Source of the DNA: JAEKLB01 sp050249235
GTDB lineage: Bacteria > Actinomycetota > Acidimicrobiia > Acidimicrobiales > CADCSY01
DNA length: 64,000 nucleotides
Reading direction: 5' to 3'
Assembly: GCA_050249235.1 (NCBI GenBank)
Contig: JBFWQW010000001.1
Span: forward strand, 1 to 64,000
Position 1 is the stretch's first letter. Each line of letters starts with the position of its first letter. Shown here piece after piece: positions 24,461 to 33,335 of the stretch. A program made the position numbers and the translations under genes. The notes under the pieces were generated by a model, which saw only the letters and a list, made by a program, of their open reading frames with translations, searched no databases and was not told the DNA's origin.

Positions 24461-26497
24461 GTGCCGGAGACCCGACGACCACCGGAGGCGGGGGGCGACC
24501 TGCCGGAGGCCGGCTCGGGCCGGATTCGAGCCGGGGGTGCCGGCGCCGTCGACGACCTCGTGGTGGCGGCGCTGGCCCGGGTGGTGGGTGCGCTCCCCGG
24601 CGGGGAGGACCGGCCCGGGCAACGGGCCATGGCCGCGGCCATCGCCCGGGCGGTGGCCGGCGACGAGCACCTCGTCGTCCAGGCCGGGACCGGCACCGGC
24701 AAGACCCACGCCTACCTGGTCCCGGCGCTCCTGTCCGGCCGGCGGGTGGTGGTGGCGACGGCCACCAAGGCCCTGCAGGAGCAGCTGGTCGACCGCGACC
24801 TGCCCTTCCTCCACCGCCACCTCGGCATCCCCTTCACGGCCGCCCTCCTGAAGGGCCGTTCCAACTACCTGTGCCGGTCCGCCCTGGCCGAGGCGGTGGC
24901 GGCCACGGAGGGGCAGCTCCTCGACGACGGCACCCGGGCCCTCGACCGCGACGTGCTGGCCGAGGTGGTCGAGTGGAGCGCCACCACCGTCACCGGCGAC
25001 CGGTCCGACCTGCCCACGGCGCTCACCGACCGGCAGTGGGGCCGGTTGTCGGTGGGCGTGGGGGAGTGCCCGGGGGCGTCGCGGTGCTCGCACGGCGACG
25101 TCTGCTTCGCCGAGGACGCCCGGGCCGCGGCGGCCGCGGCCGACGTCGTGGTGACCAACACCCACCTCTACGGGCTCCACCTGGCCAGCGGCGGGGCGGT
25201 GCTGCCCGAGCACGAGCTGCTCGTGGTCGACGAGGCCCACGCCCTCGAGGACGTGGCCGCCGACACGATGGGCCGGACCATGGGGCCCGGCCGGTTCGAC
25301 AACCTGGCCCGGGCCTTCCGCGGCCTCTTCACGGCCGACCACCCGGCCGCCGCGTCCCTCGACGCGGCCGGCACCCGGCTCGGCACGGTGCTCGAGGCCG
25401 CCGTGCCCGAGCGGGGCGACGGGCGGGTCGACCCCTCGTCGGGCGACCTCGCCGTCGCGCTCACCGGCGCCGGCAGCGTGGTGGCCGAGGCGGCCGGCGC
25501 AGCCCGGGCCCTCGACCCGGGCGGCGACGCCGCCACCCGCAAGGAGCGGCTCCTGCAGCTGGCCACCCACCTCGCCACCGACCTGGCCGCCTTCGCCGAG
25601 CTGGGCGACGGCGAGGTGGCATGGGTGGAGCGGACCGGCCCCGGGGCCGGTGGCGGCGCGGGAGGCGGCGGTGGGGTCGTCCTGCGGTCCGCGCCGATCG
25701 ACGTCGGGAACCTGCTGGCCGAGCGGCTCTTCACGGGTCCCACCGTCGTGCTCACGTCGGCCACCCTCTCGGTGGGCGGCAGCTTCGAGCCCCTGGCGGC
25801 CCGGCTCGGGCTCGACCGCTCGGCCCGGCCCTGGCGGGGCGTCGACGTCGGCAGCCCCTTCGACTACGGCGCCCAGGCCCTGCTCTACTGCGCCGCCCAC
25901 CTCCCCGATCCCCGGGCCGCGGGGCACGAGGAGGCCGCCCTCCGGGAGCTGGAGGAGCTCGTCGCCGCGGCCGGTGGCCGGGCCCTGTGCCTCTTCACCA
26001 GCCGCCGGGCCATGACGGTGGCGGCGGCCCGGCTCCGCGACCGGGTGCCGGGCCAGCTCCTGTTGCAGGACGAGCTGCCCCGGCCGCAGCTCCAGGCCCG
26101 CTTCCTGGAGGACGAGACCTCGGTCCTGCTCGCCACCATGGGGTTCTGGCAGGGCTTCGACGCCCCCGGCCGCACCTGCAGCCTGGTGGTGATCGACCGG
26201 CTGCCCTTCAGCAGACCCGACGACCCCCTGGCCGAGGCCCGCCGGGCGGCCGCCACGAAGGCCCGGCAGAGCGCGTTCCACGCCGTCGACCTCCCGGCCG
26301 CCGCCGTGCTGCTGGCCCAGGGGGCCGGTCGCCTGGTGCGCAGCCGGTCGGACCGGGGCGTGGTGGCCGTGCTCGACCGCCGGCTGGCGACGGCCTCGTA
26401 CCGCTGGACGCTCGTGCGCTCGCTCCCGCCCATGCGCCGGACCAAGGACCCGGCCGAGGTGCGGCGCTTCCTCGCCGAGGTGACCGCACCGACCTGA
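24461..26497 (+). CDS. ATP-dependent DNA helicase, DinG/XPD family
   Basis: Superfamily 2 helicase of about 678 residues with an iron-sulfur domain. Walker A is AGTGTGKT (about 75-82). Four Cys (one in SNYLCRS, three in the ECPGASRCSHGDVCF stretch) form the FeS site, and LLVVDEAHALEDV is the DEAH box. The second motor domain has LTSATLSVGG, LCLFTSRRAM and the motif VI region LLAQGAGRLVRSRSDRGVVAVLDRR. It unwinds DNA 5' to 3' in repair or R-loop removal. Start choice: GTG 24461 is favoured because the upstream open frame is compositionally unlike protein and runs through the whiB promoter. No LexA box was seen, although dinG of E. coli is LexA-controlled. Confidence 0.9.
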   Translation: MPETRRPPEAGGDLPEAGSGRIRAGGAGAVDDLVVAALARVVGALPGGEDRPGQRAMAAAIARAVAGDEHLVVQAGTGTGKTHAYLVPALLSGRRVVVATATKALQEQLVDRDLPFLHRHLGIPFTAALLKGRSNYLCRSALAEAVAATEGQLLDDGTRALDRDVLAEVVEWSATTVTGDRSDLPTALTDRQWGRLSVGVGECPGASRCSHGDVCFAEDARAAAAAADVVVTNTHLYGLHLASGGAVLPEHELLVVDEAHALEDVAADTMGRTMGPGRFDNLARAFRGLFTADHPAAASLDAAGTRLGTVLEAAVPERGDGRVDPSSGDLAVALTGAGSVVAEAAGAARALDPGGDAATRKERLLQLATHLATDLAAFAELGDGEVAWVERTGPGAGGGAGGGGGVVLRSAPIDVGNLLAERLFTGPTVVLTSATLSVGGSFEPLAARLGLDRSARPWRGVDVGSPFDYGAQALLYCAAHLPDPRAAGHEEAALRELEELVAAAGGRALCLFTSRRAMTVAAARLRDRVPGQLLLQDELPRPQLQARFLEDETSVLLATMGFWQGFDAPGRTCSLVVIDRLPFSRPDDPLAEARRAAATKARQSAFHAVDLPAAAVLLAQGAGRLVRSRSDRGVVAVLDRRLATASYRWTLVRSLPPMRRTKDPAEVRRFLAEVTAPT

Positions 26498-26613
26498 CGG
26501 GGGCGTCGGACCGGAGGGTGGCGCCGCCGTGACCGTGGGTGACACGCGAGCGACCCGAGATCGCAACCGTGACGACGGATCCGGTGCCACCGGCTCGCGC
26601 ATACTGGCTCGCC

Positions 26614-28323
26614 ATGGCGGCGGTGGTGAAGCGGGGGCTCCGGCGCGTCCCGGCGGCGGTCCTTGCCGGCGTCGGCGTCGTCGTCGCGGTGGCGCTCGTC
26701 GTCGGGGGACTGGCCCTCATCCGGCCGGACGAGGGGCCGGCGCCCCTGCCCGAGCGCATCGCCGTCCTCCGGCCTGTGACCCGGTGGCTCCAGGCCTGGC
26801 AGGCGGACGACCGTGACGCGATGGTCGCCCTGGCCGGCGTCGAGGGCCGGGAGCGCGAGGCCATGCTCGCCGCCCTCGGCTCGTTCCGGGACGGGCTGGG
26901 CGGGTTGCAGGGCGAGGGCGGTGGCCTGCTGACCATCGTCGGCGAGCCCCGGATCGTCGGCGACCGGGCGGTCGTGCCCTTCGACGCCGTGGTCGGGCTC
27001 GGTGGGCACGGCATCTGGCCGTACCGGGGCGAGCTCACCGTGGTCAGGGTCGGGGGCGACCGGGACCGCGACCGGTGGCGGCCGGTCTGGGATCCGGGCG
27101 CGCTCCACCCGTCGTTGTCGCCGACCCGGCGCTTCGAGCTGGCCCTGGTCTGGCCGGCCCGGGCCGAGCTCGTGCTCGGCGACGGGCGTCCGGCGGCCGG
27201 TCGGGTGCCGGCGTCGCTCCTCGGCCGGGTGGCGCCGGCCACAGCCGAGCAGGCCGCCGCCCTGGGACCGCCCTACGTGGCCGGCCACCCGATCGGCGTC
27301 AGCGGCCTGCAGGCGTCGCAGGAGCGGGTGCTGGCCGGGACCCCCACCGCCGAGCTGCGCCTGCTCGACGGCGACGACGTGGTCGAGGTGGTGCTGCGGT
27401 CCGACGGGTCGCCCCCGAGGACGGCCCGGGTGACGATCGAGCCGGGCACCCAGTCGCTGGCCGAAGAGGTGCTCGAGGTCGTGCCGGAGGGCAAACCGGC
27501 CGCGCTCGTGGCCATCCGGCCCTCGACGGGCGACATCGTCGCCGAGGCCAGCCGGCCCTCCGGTGGCTTCGATCGGGCCCTGCTCGGCCGCTACCCGCCC
27601 GGCTCGACGTTCAAGGTGGTGACGACCCTGGCCCTGCTGGCCAAGGGCGTCGTCCTCGACGAGATGGTGCCTTGCCCGGTCGAGGCGGTCATCGGCGGGC
27701 GGCGGTTCGTCAACGCCGAAGGCCACGAGCTCGGCACCATCCCGTTCCGGCGAGCCTTCGCGGAGTCGTGCAACACGGCCTTCGTGCAGCTGGCCCAGCG
27801 GCTCTCGCCGGAGGAGCTGCACGCCGCCGCGGTGTCGGTCGGCTTCGACACCGACCTCGCCGTCGGGGTGCCGACGGCCACGTCGAGCATGCCGGTGCCC
27901 TCCGGCCCGGTCGACCAGGCTGCCAGCTCGATCGGGCAGGGCCGCATCCTCGCCTCACCCCTCCAGATGGCGGCGGTGGCCGCGGCGGTCGCCGCCGGGG
28001 GGTACCGCCCGCCCCGCCTGGCCGACGCGGGGCCGCCCGCCGCCCTCACGCCCTTCCCGCCCGGGGTGGCCGACGCCACCGCCGAGCTCATGCGGCTCGC
28101 CGTGTCGAGCGGCACCGGCACCGCGGCCCGGCTGCCGGGCGTGCCCGTGGGGGGCAAGACCGGCACCGCCGAGTTCGGGACCGAGGTCCCGCCCCGCACC
28201 CACGCCTGGTTCATCGCCTTCCGCGGCGATCTCGCCGTCGCCGTCGTGGTGGAGGACGGCGGCTTCGGCGGCCAGGTGGCGGCCCCGATCGCGGCCGCCT
28301 TCCTCCGCCGCGCCGCCCTCTGA
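26614..28323 (+). CDS. Penicillin-binding protein (peptidoglycan transpeptidase) with NTF2-like N-domain
   Basis: Class B-like transpeptidase of 569 residues. A single N-terminal membrane segment (residues 12-33) is followed by an NTF2/MecA-N-like domain (about 48-150, PVTRWLQAWQADDRDAMVALAG), a dimerisation region, and the catalytic domain. Ser331-x-x-Lys334 (PPGSTFK), Ser385-Cys-Asn387 and Lys515-Thr-Gly are the three penicillin-binding motifs, so it should be active outside the cytoplasm. The ATG at 26614 is used: the upstream codons 26539-26613 lack a hydrophobic start, and an ATACT sequence sits 8 bases before. It is 117 bases after the helicase. No FtsI-type or PASTA domain is present. 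Confidence 0.88.
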   Translation: MAAVVKRGLRRVPAAVLAGVGVVVAVALVVGGLALIRPDEGPAPLPERIAVLRPVTRWLQAWQADDRDAMVALAGVEGREREAMLAALGSFRDGLGGLQGEGGGLLTIVGEPRIVGDRAVVPFDAVVGLGGHGIWPYRGELTVVRVGGDRDRDRWRPVWDPGALHPSLSPTRRFELALVWPARAELVLGDGRPAAGRVPASLLGRVAPATAEQAAALGPPYVAGHPIGVSGLQASQERVLAGTPTAELRLLDGDDVVEVVLRSDGSPPRTARVTIEPGTQSLAEEVLEVVPEGKPAALVAIRPSTGDIVAEASRPSGGFDRALLGRYPPGSTFKVVTTLALLAKGVVLDEMVPCPVEAVIGGRRFVNAEGHELGTIPFRRAFAESCNTAFVQLAQRLSPEELHAAAVSVGFDTDLAVGVPTATSSMPVPSGPVDQAASSIGQGRILASPLQMAAVAAAVAAGGYRPPRLADAGPPAALTPFPPGVADATAELMRLAVSSGTGTAARLPGVPVGGKTGTAEFGTEVPPRTHAWFIAFRGDLAVAVVVEDGGFGGQVAAPIAAAFLRRAAL

Positions 28324-28386
28324 GGAGACCCTCCGTCTCGTGCGACCCCGGCGACCGCCGGCTCGTGGGGCATGCGGAAGGCAGGG

Positions 28387-29049
28387 TCAAGCGTGGATGG
28401 TCATCGGGCGGCCGCGGGCGTCGACGGTGGCGTCGCCGAGGGCGAGGGCGGTTCCGGCAGCCAGGCGGTGGGCCGTGCGGAGGCAGGCCAGGGCGTCGAG
28501 CACGTCGTCTGGGGCGGCGCCCCGGAGGCGGGGAGGGGCGGCCAGCCCGAGGGCGGCGAGGCGCTCGTCCCGGCCGGCGGGGGAGCGCTTGGGGCACGCC
28601 ATCGGGGCGCCGGCCAGCACCGCGAAGGCAAGCTCGGGCGACACCTCGTGGACCCGGGGCTCCCAGGCATCGTCGACCTCGCGGATCTTGGGGACCAGGT
28701 TCCAGGCCTGGATCGACAGGCCCGTCACCGCCTCGAACGAGGCCGCCCCCAGCGCCTCCCGTGACGGGGCGGGGAAGACGGACGACCGCCTGGGGCCGAG
28801 GGCGGCCCGGGCGGCCACGTCGCACGCCCGACGGGTGCCGGGGACGGGCAGCCCGATCGGCATGTCCACGGCGACGACGCCGTCGACGAGCCGGAGCACG
28901 TCGGCGAACCGGCCCACCACCTCGAGGCCGGCATCGGTCGCCACGACCCACCCGGTCCGGCACCCGTCGACGCCGGCGACGGAGGGTCGGGGGTCGGGTG
29001 GCGTGCGAGGGGGGTCGGGCGTTGGGCGCCGGGTGACGGGTCCGGTCAG
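28387..29049 (-). CDS. DUF429-family protein, start codon uncertain (possibly CTG)
   Basis: The domain begins VAGVDGCRTGWVVATDAG and continues with VAVDMPIGLPVPGTRRACDVAARAALG, RRSSVFPAP and VHEVSPELAFAVLAG, ending APDDVLDALACLRTAHRLA. This is the RNase-H-like DUF429 family of predicted nucleases; the activity is not established. No ATG, GTG or TTG precedes the conserved VAGVDG within the spacer or well into the upstream phoH-like gene in this frame. CTG at 29049-29047 overlaps the PhoH stop (CTGA), mirroring the ATGA overlaps seen elsewhere, and would give 220 residues. The first 23 residues would be Pro-rich. An annotation tool could miss or truncate this gene. Confidence 0.7.
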   Translation of the reverse strand: MTGPVTRRPTPDPPRTPPDPRPSVAGVDGCRTGWVVATDAGLEVVGRFADVLRLVDGVVAVDMPIGLPVPGTRRACDVAARAALGPRRSSVFPAPSREALGAASFEAVTGLSIQAWNLVPKIREVDDAWEPRVHEVSPELAFAVLAGAPMACPKRSPAGRDERLAALGLAAPPRLRGAAPDDVLDALACLRTAHRLAAGTALALGDATVDARGRPMTIHA

Positions 29050-30383
29050 AGCAGCTCGGTGACGAGGGCGGCGATGGCCGACCGCTCCGAACGGCTCAGC
29101 GTGATGTGGCCGAAGAGCGGGTGGCCCCGGAGGGCGTCGATCACGGCGGCCACGCCGTCGTGGCGGCCGACCCGGAGGTTGTCGCGCTGGGCCACGTCGT
29201 GGGTGAGGACGACCCGGCTGTTGGCACCCATGCGCGACAAGGCGGTGAGCAGGACCCCCCGCTCGAGGTTCTGGGCCTCGTCGATCACCACGAACGTGTC
29301 GGTGAGGCTGCGGCCCCGGATGTGGGTGAGGGGCAGCACCTCGACCAGTCCCCGGGCCTGGACCTCCTCCACCACCGCCGGCCCGGCGATGGCGTCGAGG
29401 GCGTCGGCGACGGCGGCCGCCCACGGGTTCATCTTCTCGGCCTCGCTGCCGGGGAGGAAGCCGAGGTCCTGGCCCCCGACGGCGAAGAGGGGCCGGAACA
29501 CGACCACCCGCTTGTGCACCCGCTGCTCGAGCACCGACTCGAGGCCGGCGGCGAGGGCCAGCACGCTCTTGCCGGTGCCGGCCGGTCCGCCGAGGCTGAC
29601 GATGCCCACATCGGGATCGGCGAGGAGGTCCATGGCCAGGCGCTGCTCGGCCGACCGGCCGTGCACGTCGAACAGGGTGCGGTCGCCCCGCACCAGGTGG
29701 ACCCGCTTGTCCTCGTGCACCCGGCCGAGCGCCGACTGCGACCCGGTGGTGAGCGTGACGCCCGTGTTGCAGGGCAGGTCGAGGCCGGCCAGCGCCAGCC
29801 GGTCGAGGTCGACCGCCCGCTCGGCGAACAGCTCGTCGATCACGGCGCCGGCCACCTCGAGCTCGACGTGGCCGGTCCAGGTGGCGTCGACGGCCTGCTC
29901 GTTGCGGTACTCCTCGGCCGCCAGTCCGACGATGCTGGCCTTCAGCCGCAGCGGCAGGTCCTTGGTGACGACGACCACGTCGGCGCCCTCGTCGGCCAGG
30001 CTGCGGGCCACGGCCAGGATGCGGTGGTCGTTGTTGCCGGCGTCGTGGCCGCTGGTGAGCCCGCTCGGCAGGCGGGACGTGTCCTGGTGGTTGAGCTCCA
30101 CCCGGAGCGTGCCGCCGTCGTCGTTCACGGCCAGGGGCTGGACGATCGAGCCGTGGGCGACCCGGAGGGCCTCGAGGGCCCTGATGGCCTCCCGCGCCGC
30201 CCAACCCAGCTCGGGGTGGTCGCGCTTCGACTCCAGCTCGGCGAGCACCACCACCGGGAGCACGACGTCGTGCTCCTCGAAGCGGGTCAGGGAGCGGGGG
30301 TCGGCCAGGAGGACCGACGTGTCGAGCACGTAGGTCCGCCGGCCGCCGTTGGCAGCGCGGGGGCGACGGGGCACGGCGTTCAT
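29046..30383 (-). CDS. PIN-PhoH family ATPase/RNase (PhoH2-like)
   Basis: Protein of 445 residues that joins an N-terminal PIN nuclease domain (TYVLDTSVLLADPRSL, Asp ligands; VVVTKDLPLRLKAS) to a C-terminal PhoH ATPase domain. The ATPase part has Walker A GGPAGTGKS (about residue 255) and FVVIDEAQNLERGVLLTALSRMG (Walker B). PhoH2 proteins of mycobacteria unwind and cleave RNA. The ATG at 30383 begins MNAVPRRPRAANGGRR; the longer frame runs through the peroxiredoxin promoter and is not real. It is divergent from the peroxiredoxin at 30619. DUF429 follows directly. Confidence 0.9.
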   Translation of the reverse strand: MNAVPRRPRAANGGRRTYVLDTSVLLADPRSLTRFEEHDVVLPVVVLAELESKRDHPELGWAAREAIRALEALRVAHGSIVQPLAVNDDGGTLRVELNHQDTSRLPSGLTSGHDAGNNDHRILAVARSLADEGADVVVVTKDLPLRLKASIVGLAAEEYRNEQAVDATWTGHVELEVAGAVIDELFAERAVDLDRLALAGLDLPCNTGVTLTTGSQSALGRVHEDKRVHLVRGDRTLFDVHGRSAEQRLAMDLLADPDVGIVSLGGPAGTGKSVLALAAGLESVLEQRVHKRVVVFRPLFAVGGQDLGFLPGSEAEKMNPWAAAVADALDAIAGPAVVEEVQARGLVEVLPLTHIRGRSLTDTFVVIDEAQNLERGVLLTALSRMGANSRVVLTHDVAQRDNLRVGRHDGVAAVIDALRGHPLFGHITLSRSERSAIAALVTELL

Positions 30384-30494
30384 GGTGGACCCCGCTCCTG
30401 TCGCGATGGTGGACCCGGGGTCGCGGGGAGGTGGCCGCCCGGCGACCATCTCCAAACCCGACCCCAAGGGTCGACATTTCCCGGGGCGCACCGC

Positions 30495-30500
30495 TAGCGT
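30495..30500 (+). promoter_or_regulatory. Candidate -10 box TAGCGT for peroxiredoxin
   Basis: CGCTAGCGTCG lies 118 bases before the ATG at 30619. The leader would carry a standard AAAGGAG ribosome site, so this gene is not leaderless. Several windows upstream could serve as -35; none stands out. Confidence 0.35.
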
Positions 30501-30618
30501 CGCCGTGCCACGACCAGGTGCCCCCTCGACCGCCGGGCGGACGACGGCACGCCGGCCCGGCGCCGCCGCCGGGAGGGTCGCAGGCACGAGTCCGCAGCAG
30601 AACCCCAAAGGAGCGAAC

Positions 30619-31263
30619 ATGGCAGTCCGTCTGGGAGACGAAGCCCCCAACTTCACGGCCGAGACCACCGAGGGCCCGATCGACTTCCACCAGTGGAAGG
30701 GCGACAGCTGGGCGGTCCTGTTCTCGCATCCCAAGGACTTCACCCCGGTCTGCACCACCGAGCTGGGCGCGGTGGCCGCCCTCAAGCCAGAGTTCGACAA
30801 GCGGGGCGTGAAGGTCATCGGGCTGTCGGTCGACGCCGTCGACTCGCACGCCGGCTGGGCATCGGACATCAAGGACGTCACCGGCGCCGAGGTGAACTTC
30901 CCGCTGATCGCCGACCAGGATCATTCGATCGCCGAGCAGTACGACATGCTCCCGGCCACGGCCGGCGTCGCCCTCGCCGACGTCCTCACGGTGCGGTCCG
31001 TCTACATCGTCGGCCCGGACAACAAGGTGAAGCTGTCGCTCACCTATCCGGCCAGCACGGGTCGGAACTTCGACGAGGTGCTGCGGGTCATCGACTCCCT
31101 GCAGCTCACCGCCAAGCACTCGGTGGCCACGCCGGCGAACTGGAAGCAGGGCGAGGACGTGATCATCGCCAACTCCGTCTCCGACGAGGAGGCCAAGGCG
31201 AAGTTCCCCGCCGGCTGGGACGCGAAGAAGCCCTACCTGCGGGTCACGAAGCAGCCGGGCTGA
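30619..31263 (+). CDS. 1-Cys peroxiredoxin (Prx6 family)
   Basis: Thiol peroxidase of 214 residues that reduces peroxides. The peroxidatic Cys45 sits in TPVCTTEL and is the only Cys in the protein, so this is a true 1-Cys enzyme and needs an external reductant, perhaps mycothiol in this lineage. FSHPKDFTPVC and SVDAVDSHAGWASDI are typical, and the C-terminal arm (KQGEDVIIANSVSDEEAKAKFPAGW) is the Prx6 extension. The ATG at 30619 has AAAGGAG 5 bases upstream. The last 20 bases overlap the convergent lgt-like gene. Confidence 0.95.
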   Translation: MAVRLGDEAPNFTAETTEGPIDFHQWKGDSWAVLFSHPKDFTPVCTTELGAVAALKPEFDKRGVKVIGLSVDAVDSHAGWASDIKDVTGAEVNFPLIADQDHSIAEQYDMLPATAGVALADVLTVRSVYIVGPDNKVKLSLTYPASTGRNFDEVLRVIDSLQLTAKHSVATPANWKQGEDVIIANSVSDEEAKAKFPAGWDAKKPYLRVTKQPG

Positions 31264-32179
31264 CCGGCGGGGCCCCGGAGTCGGGGCTCACGTCACCGTC
31301 GGCCCCGGAGACGAGTGCAGCGGCGTCGTCACCCCCGGTGGCGGCGCCGCTCCCGCGCCCGGGAGGCTCCCGGTCCTGCGACAGCCGGGCGAGGGAGGGG
31401 CGCACGAACGCCCAGACCCACACCGCGGTGGCGAGCAACCCCAGGCACATCCACTGGGCGCCGGTGAGGCCGAGCACGGTGTCGTCGTAGGTGCGGAGGA
31501 AGTCGGTGAGGAAGCGTCCGACCCCGTACCAGACGAGGAACACGCCGACGCCGGTGCCGGCCCGGGAACGCGGCCGGGACAGGAGCCACCAGAGCAGGCC
31601 GGCGAGCACCACCAGATGGGCCAGCTCGTAGAGCGCGGTGTTGTGGATCGCCTGGCTCACCACGAGCGGTCCCTCGCGGGTCGAGCCGCCGTCGTAGCGG
31701 CTGGCGAAGGGGAACGACGTCGGGCCGCCGAGGTGCTCGCCGACGGCGTAGCAGCCGACGCGACCGATGGCGAGGCCGACGGTGAGGCCGAGCGCCATGC
31801 CGTCGAGCAGCCGCCAGCGCTGGAGCCGGTCCCGCCGGCGGATCGACGGGAGGCCGACGGCGACGGCGGCGAGGAAGCCGCCGGAGAACTGCAGCCCCCC
31901 CTGCCACACCGCGACCAGGTCCAGGGGCGAGTCGATCTCGCCGGGATGGGTGAGCACCCAGGTGACCCGGGCGCCGACCACGCCGGCCAGCACCATGCGG
32001 GTGCCGAGCGAGATGGTGTCATCGGCGGGCACGCCGGCCCGCTCGCCCCAGCGGGCCGCGATGGCGATCCCCAGCAGCACCCCCAGGCCCACGCACAGCC
32101 CGAACGTGCGCAGGCTCAGCGGGCCGAGCTCGATGACGGGGAACGTCGTGTAGGGGATCTCGGCCCACATGGTCGCCAT
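31244..32179 (-). CDS. Prolipoprotein diacylglyceryl transferase homologue with altered active site
   Basis: Membrane protein of 311 residues with about seven spans, homologous to Lgt, which moves a diacylglyceryl group onto prolipoprotein Cys. The Lgt signature region reads GRVGCYAVGEHLGGPTS. Arg and Glu are kept, but the Asn after RxG is Cys. The stretch that holds the essential His in E. coli (SFHGG) is QFSGG here. The C-terminal RFLTDFLRT keeps Arg with Asp for Glu. The C-terminal 50 residues are a low-complexity tail. ATG 32179 and ATG 32170 are both possible. It may be a paralogue with changed activity; the housekeeping lgt would be elsewhere. Confidence 0.78.
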   Translation of the reverse strand: MATMWAEIPYTTFPVIELGPLSLRTFGLCVGLGVLLGIAIAARWGERAGVPADDTISLGTRMVLAGVVGARVTWVLTHPGEIDSPLDLVAVWQGGLQFSGGFLAAVAVGLPSIRRRDRLQRWRLLDGMALGLTVGLAIGRVGCYAVGEHLGGPTSFPFASRYDGGSTREGPLVVSQAIHNTALYELAHLVVLAGLLWWLLSRPRSRAGTGVGVFLVWYGVGRFLTDFLRTYDDTVLGLTGAQWMCLGLLATAVWVWAFVRPSLARLSQDREPPGRGSGAATGGDDAAALVSGADGDVSPDSGAPPVSPAAS

Positions 32180-32236
32180 CTTCGCACCGGCCCGGGCCGC
32201 CCCCGGGGCGGCCCCGGCACCGCCCGGCGCGTCCCG

Positions 32237-32242
32237 TACCGT
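32237..32242 (+). promoter_or_regulatory. -10 box TACCGT of the 75-residue membrane protein
   Basis: TACCGT is followed by 6 bases, then GTG at 32249. It overlaps the promoter zone of the divergent lgt-like gene. Confidence 0.5.
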
Positions 32243-32248
32243 GGCGCG

Positions 32249-32476
32249 GTGCCCGAGCAGCTGGCCCAGGCGGATTCGACGACCACCACGTCGACCGAGG
32301 TGCCGCGTGTGGTCGGCGACCATCCCGGCACCGAGCCGGTGGTGGTGGCCGGCGCCGCGCTCCTGGTGACGATCCTCGCCGCCGGCGCGTACGCCCGGTG
32401 GCGGACCCGCCGGCCGGGCGGGCCCGCGGCCCCGGTGCCGACCACGGGACCGGCCGCAAAAAGGGGCGGGGGCTGA
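32249..32476 (+). CDS. Small single-span membrane protein
   Basis: Protein of 75 residues. A Thr-rich N-terminus (ADSTTTTSTEVPRV) precedes one hydrophobic segment (about 32-48, VVVAGAALLVTILAAGAYA). A basic stop-transfer motif RWRTRRPGG and a flexible Pro/Gly tail follow. The N-terminus is therefore probably outside. The start GTG at 32249 is supported by a TACCGT box 6 bases upstream. It matches no family I recognise and is probably a clade-specific protein. Confidence 0.55.
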   Translation: MPEQLAQADSTTTTSTEVPRVVGDHPGTEPVVVAGAALLVTILAAGAYARWRTRRPGGPAAPVPTTGPAAKRGGG

Positions 32477-32633
32477 GGCACGCCCCCCCGACGTACCTCA
32501 GCCCGCAACCGCACCTCTCCAGCCCGCAGCCGAGCTGTGGTGTGGAGTTCGAGGGTCACTATCGACCATCCGGGCGGATGTGTCAACTGGCACACTTCCC
32601 GAGGGGTCGTCGCACCGGCCGCCCGGCCGGGGC

Positions 32634-33335
32634 TCACAGGTCGGTGAGGAGCTTGAAGCGCTCGGCCCCGCCGGTGCCGGCGGCGACCCGCTCGGCGTGG
32701 GCCCGGAGGGCGCCGGCGTCGTCGGAGCGGTCGATGCCGAAGGTGGTGAGGTACTGCGACCGGTGGGCCTGGAGGGCGGCGACCTTGGCGCCGAGGGCGG
32801 CCCCGTCGACGGGCTCGTCGTGGTCGGGCTCGTCGGCCTCCCACAGGAGGAGGGCCGAGGGTCGCCACGACGCCAGCCCCTGCTCGGGGAAGAACAGCGG
32901 GTCGCGGGCCGCGACGATGCCCTCGCAGGCGAGGCGACCGGCGTGGCGGTGGTCGGGGTGGAGCCGGTAGCGGCGCCAGGGGTCGTGGCCGAGCACGACC
33001 TGGGGCCGCAGCCGGCGGATGGCGGCCGCGACGAGGCCCCGCTCGGGGAGGCCGGAGGCGAGCTCGCCGTCGACCCGGTCGAGGAACACGCACACGCCGC
33101 TACCGCCGAGGGCCCGGAGGGCGGCCCGCTGCTCGTCGCGGCGGGTGGCGGCCAGGCGGTCGCGATCCTCGGCCCCGTCCCAGGAGCCCTTCGACCCGTC
33201 GGTGCACACGAGGATGCTCACCTCGCAGCCGGCCCCCGCCCACCGGGCCAGGGTGGCGCCGGCGTTGAGCTCGGCGTCGTCCGGGTGGGCCGAGATGGCG
33301 AGGGCCCGCTCGGGCACGGCCAGGGGCTCAGCCAT
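32634..33335 (-). CDS. PIG-L family deacetylase
   Basis: Zinc-dependent deacetylase of 233 residues of the LmbE/PIG-L fold. Metal-binding AHPDD (about residue 16, with E two residues later) and the late HPDHRHAG (about residue 127) are both present, so the enzyme should be active. Related enzymes deacetylate GlcNAc-inositol (MshB), N-acetylglucosaminyl-malate or other amino sugars; the substrate cannot be fixed here. Its ATG overlaps the end of cofC by 8 bases, so it is cotranscribed with cofC. A separate mycothiol-type family member (mca) starts at 63704. Confidence 0.88.
   Translation of the reverse strand: MAEPLAVPERALAISAHPDDAELNAGATLARWAGAGCEVSILVCTDGSKGSWDGAEDRDRLAATRRDEQRAALRALGGSGVCVFLDRVDGELASGLPERGLVAAAIRRLRPQVVLGHDPWRRYRLHPDHRHAGRLACEGIVAARDPLFFPEQGLASWRPSALLLWEADEPDHDEPVDGAALGAKVAALQAHRSQYLTTFGIDRSDDAGALRAHAERVAAGTGGAERFKLLTDL

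Noticed and set aside
28324..28386. Possible tRNA or small RNA between the penicillin-binding protein and DUF429
   Set aside because: Only 62 bases with no cloverleaf or T-loop motif. No tRNA-like GGTTCGAATCC was noticed anywhere in the window.
28387..31119. Minus-strand frame of 910 codons through phoH and the peroxiredoxin
   Set aside because: Arg/Pro/Gly-rich shadow; only the DUF429 end matches a family.
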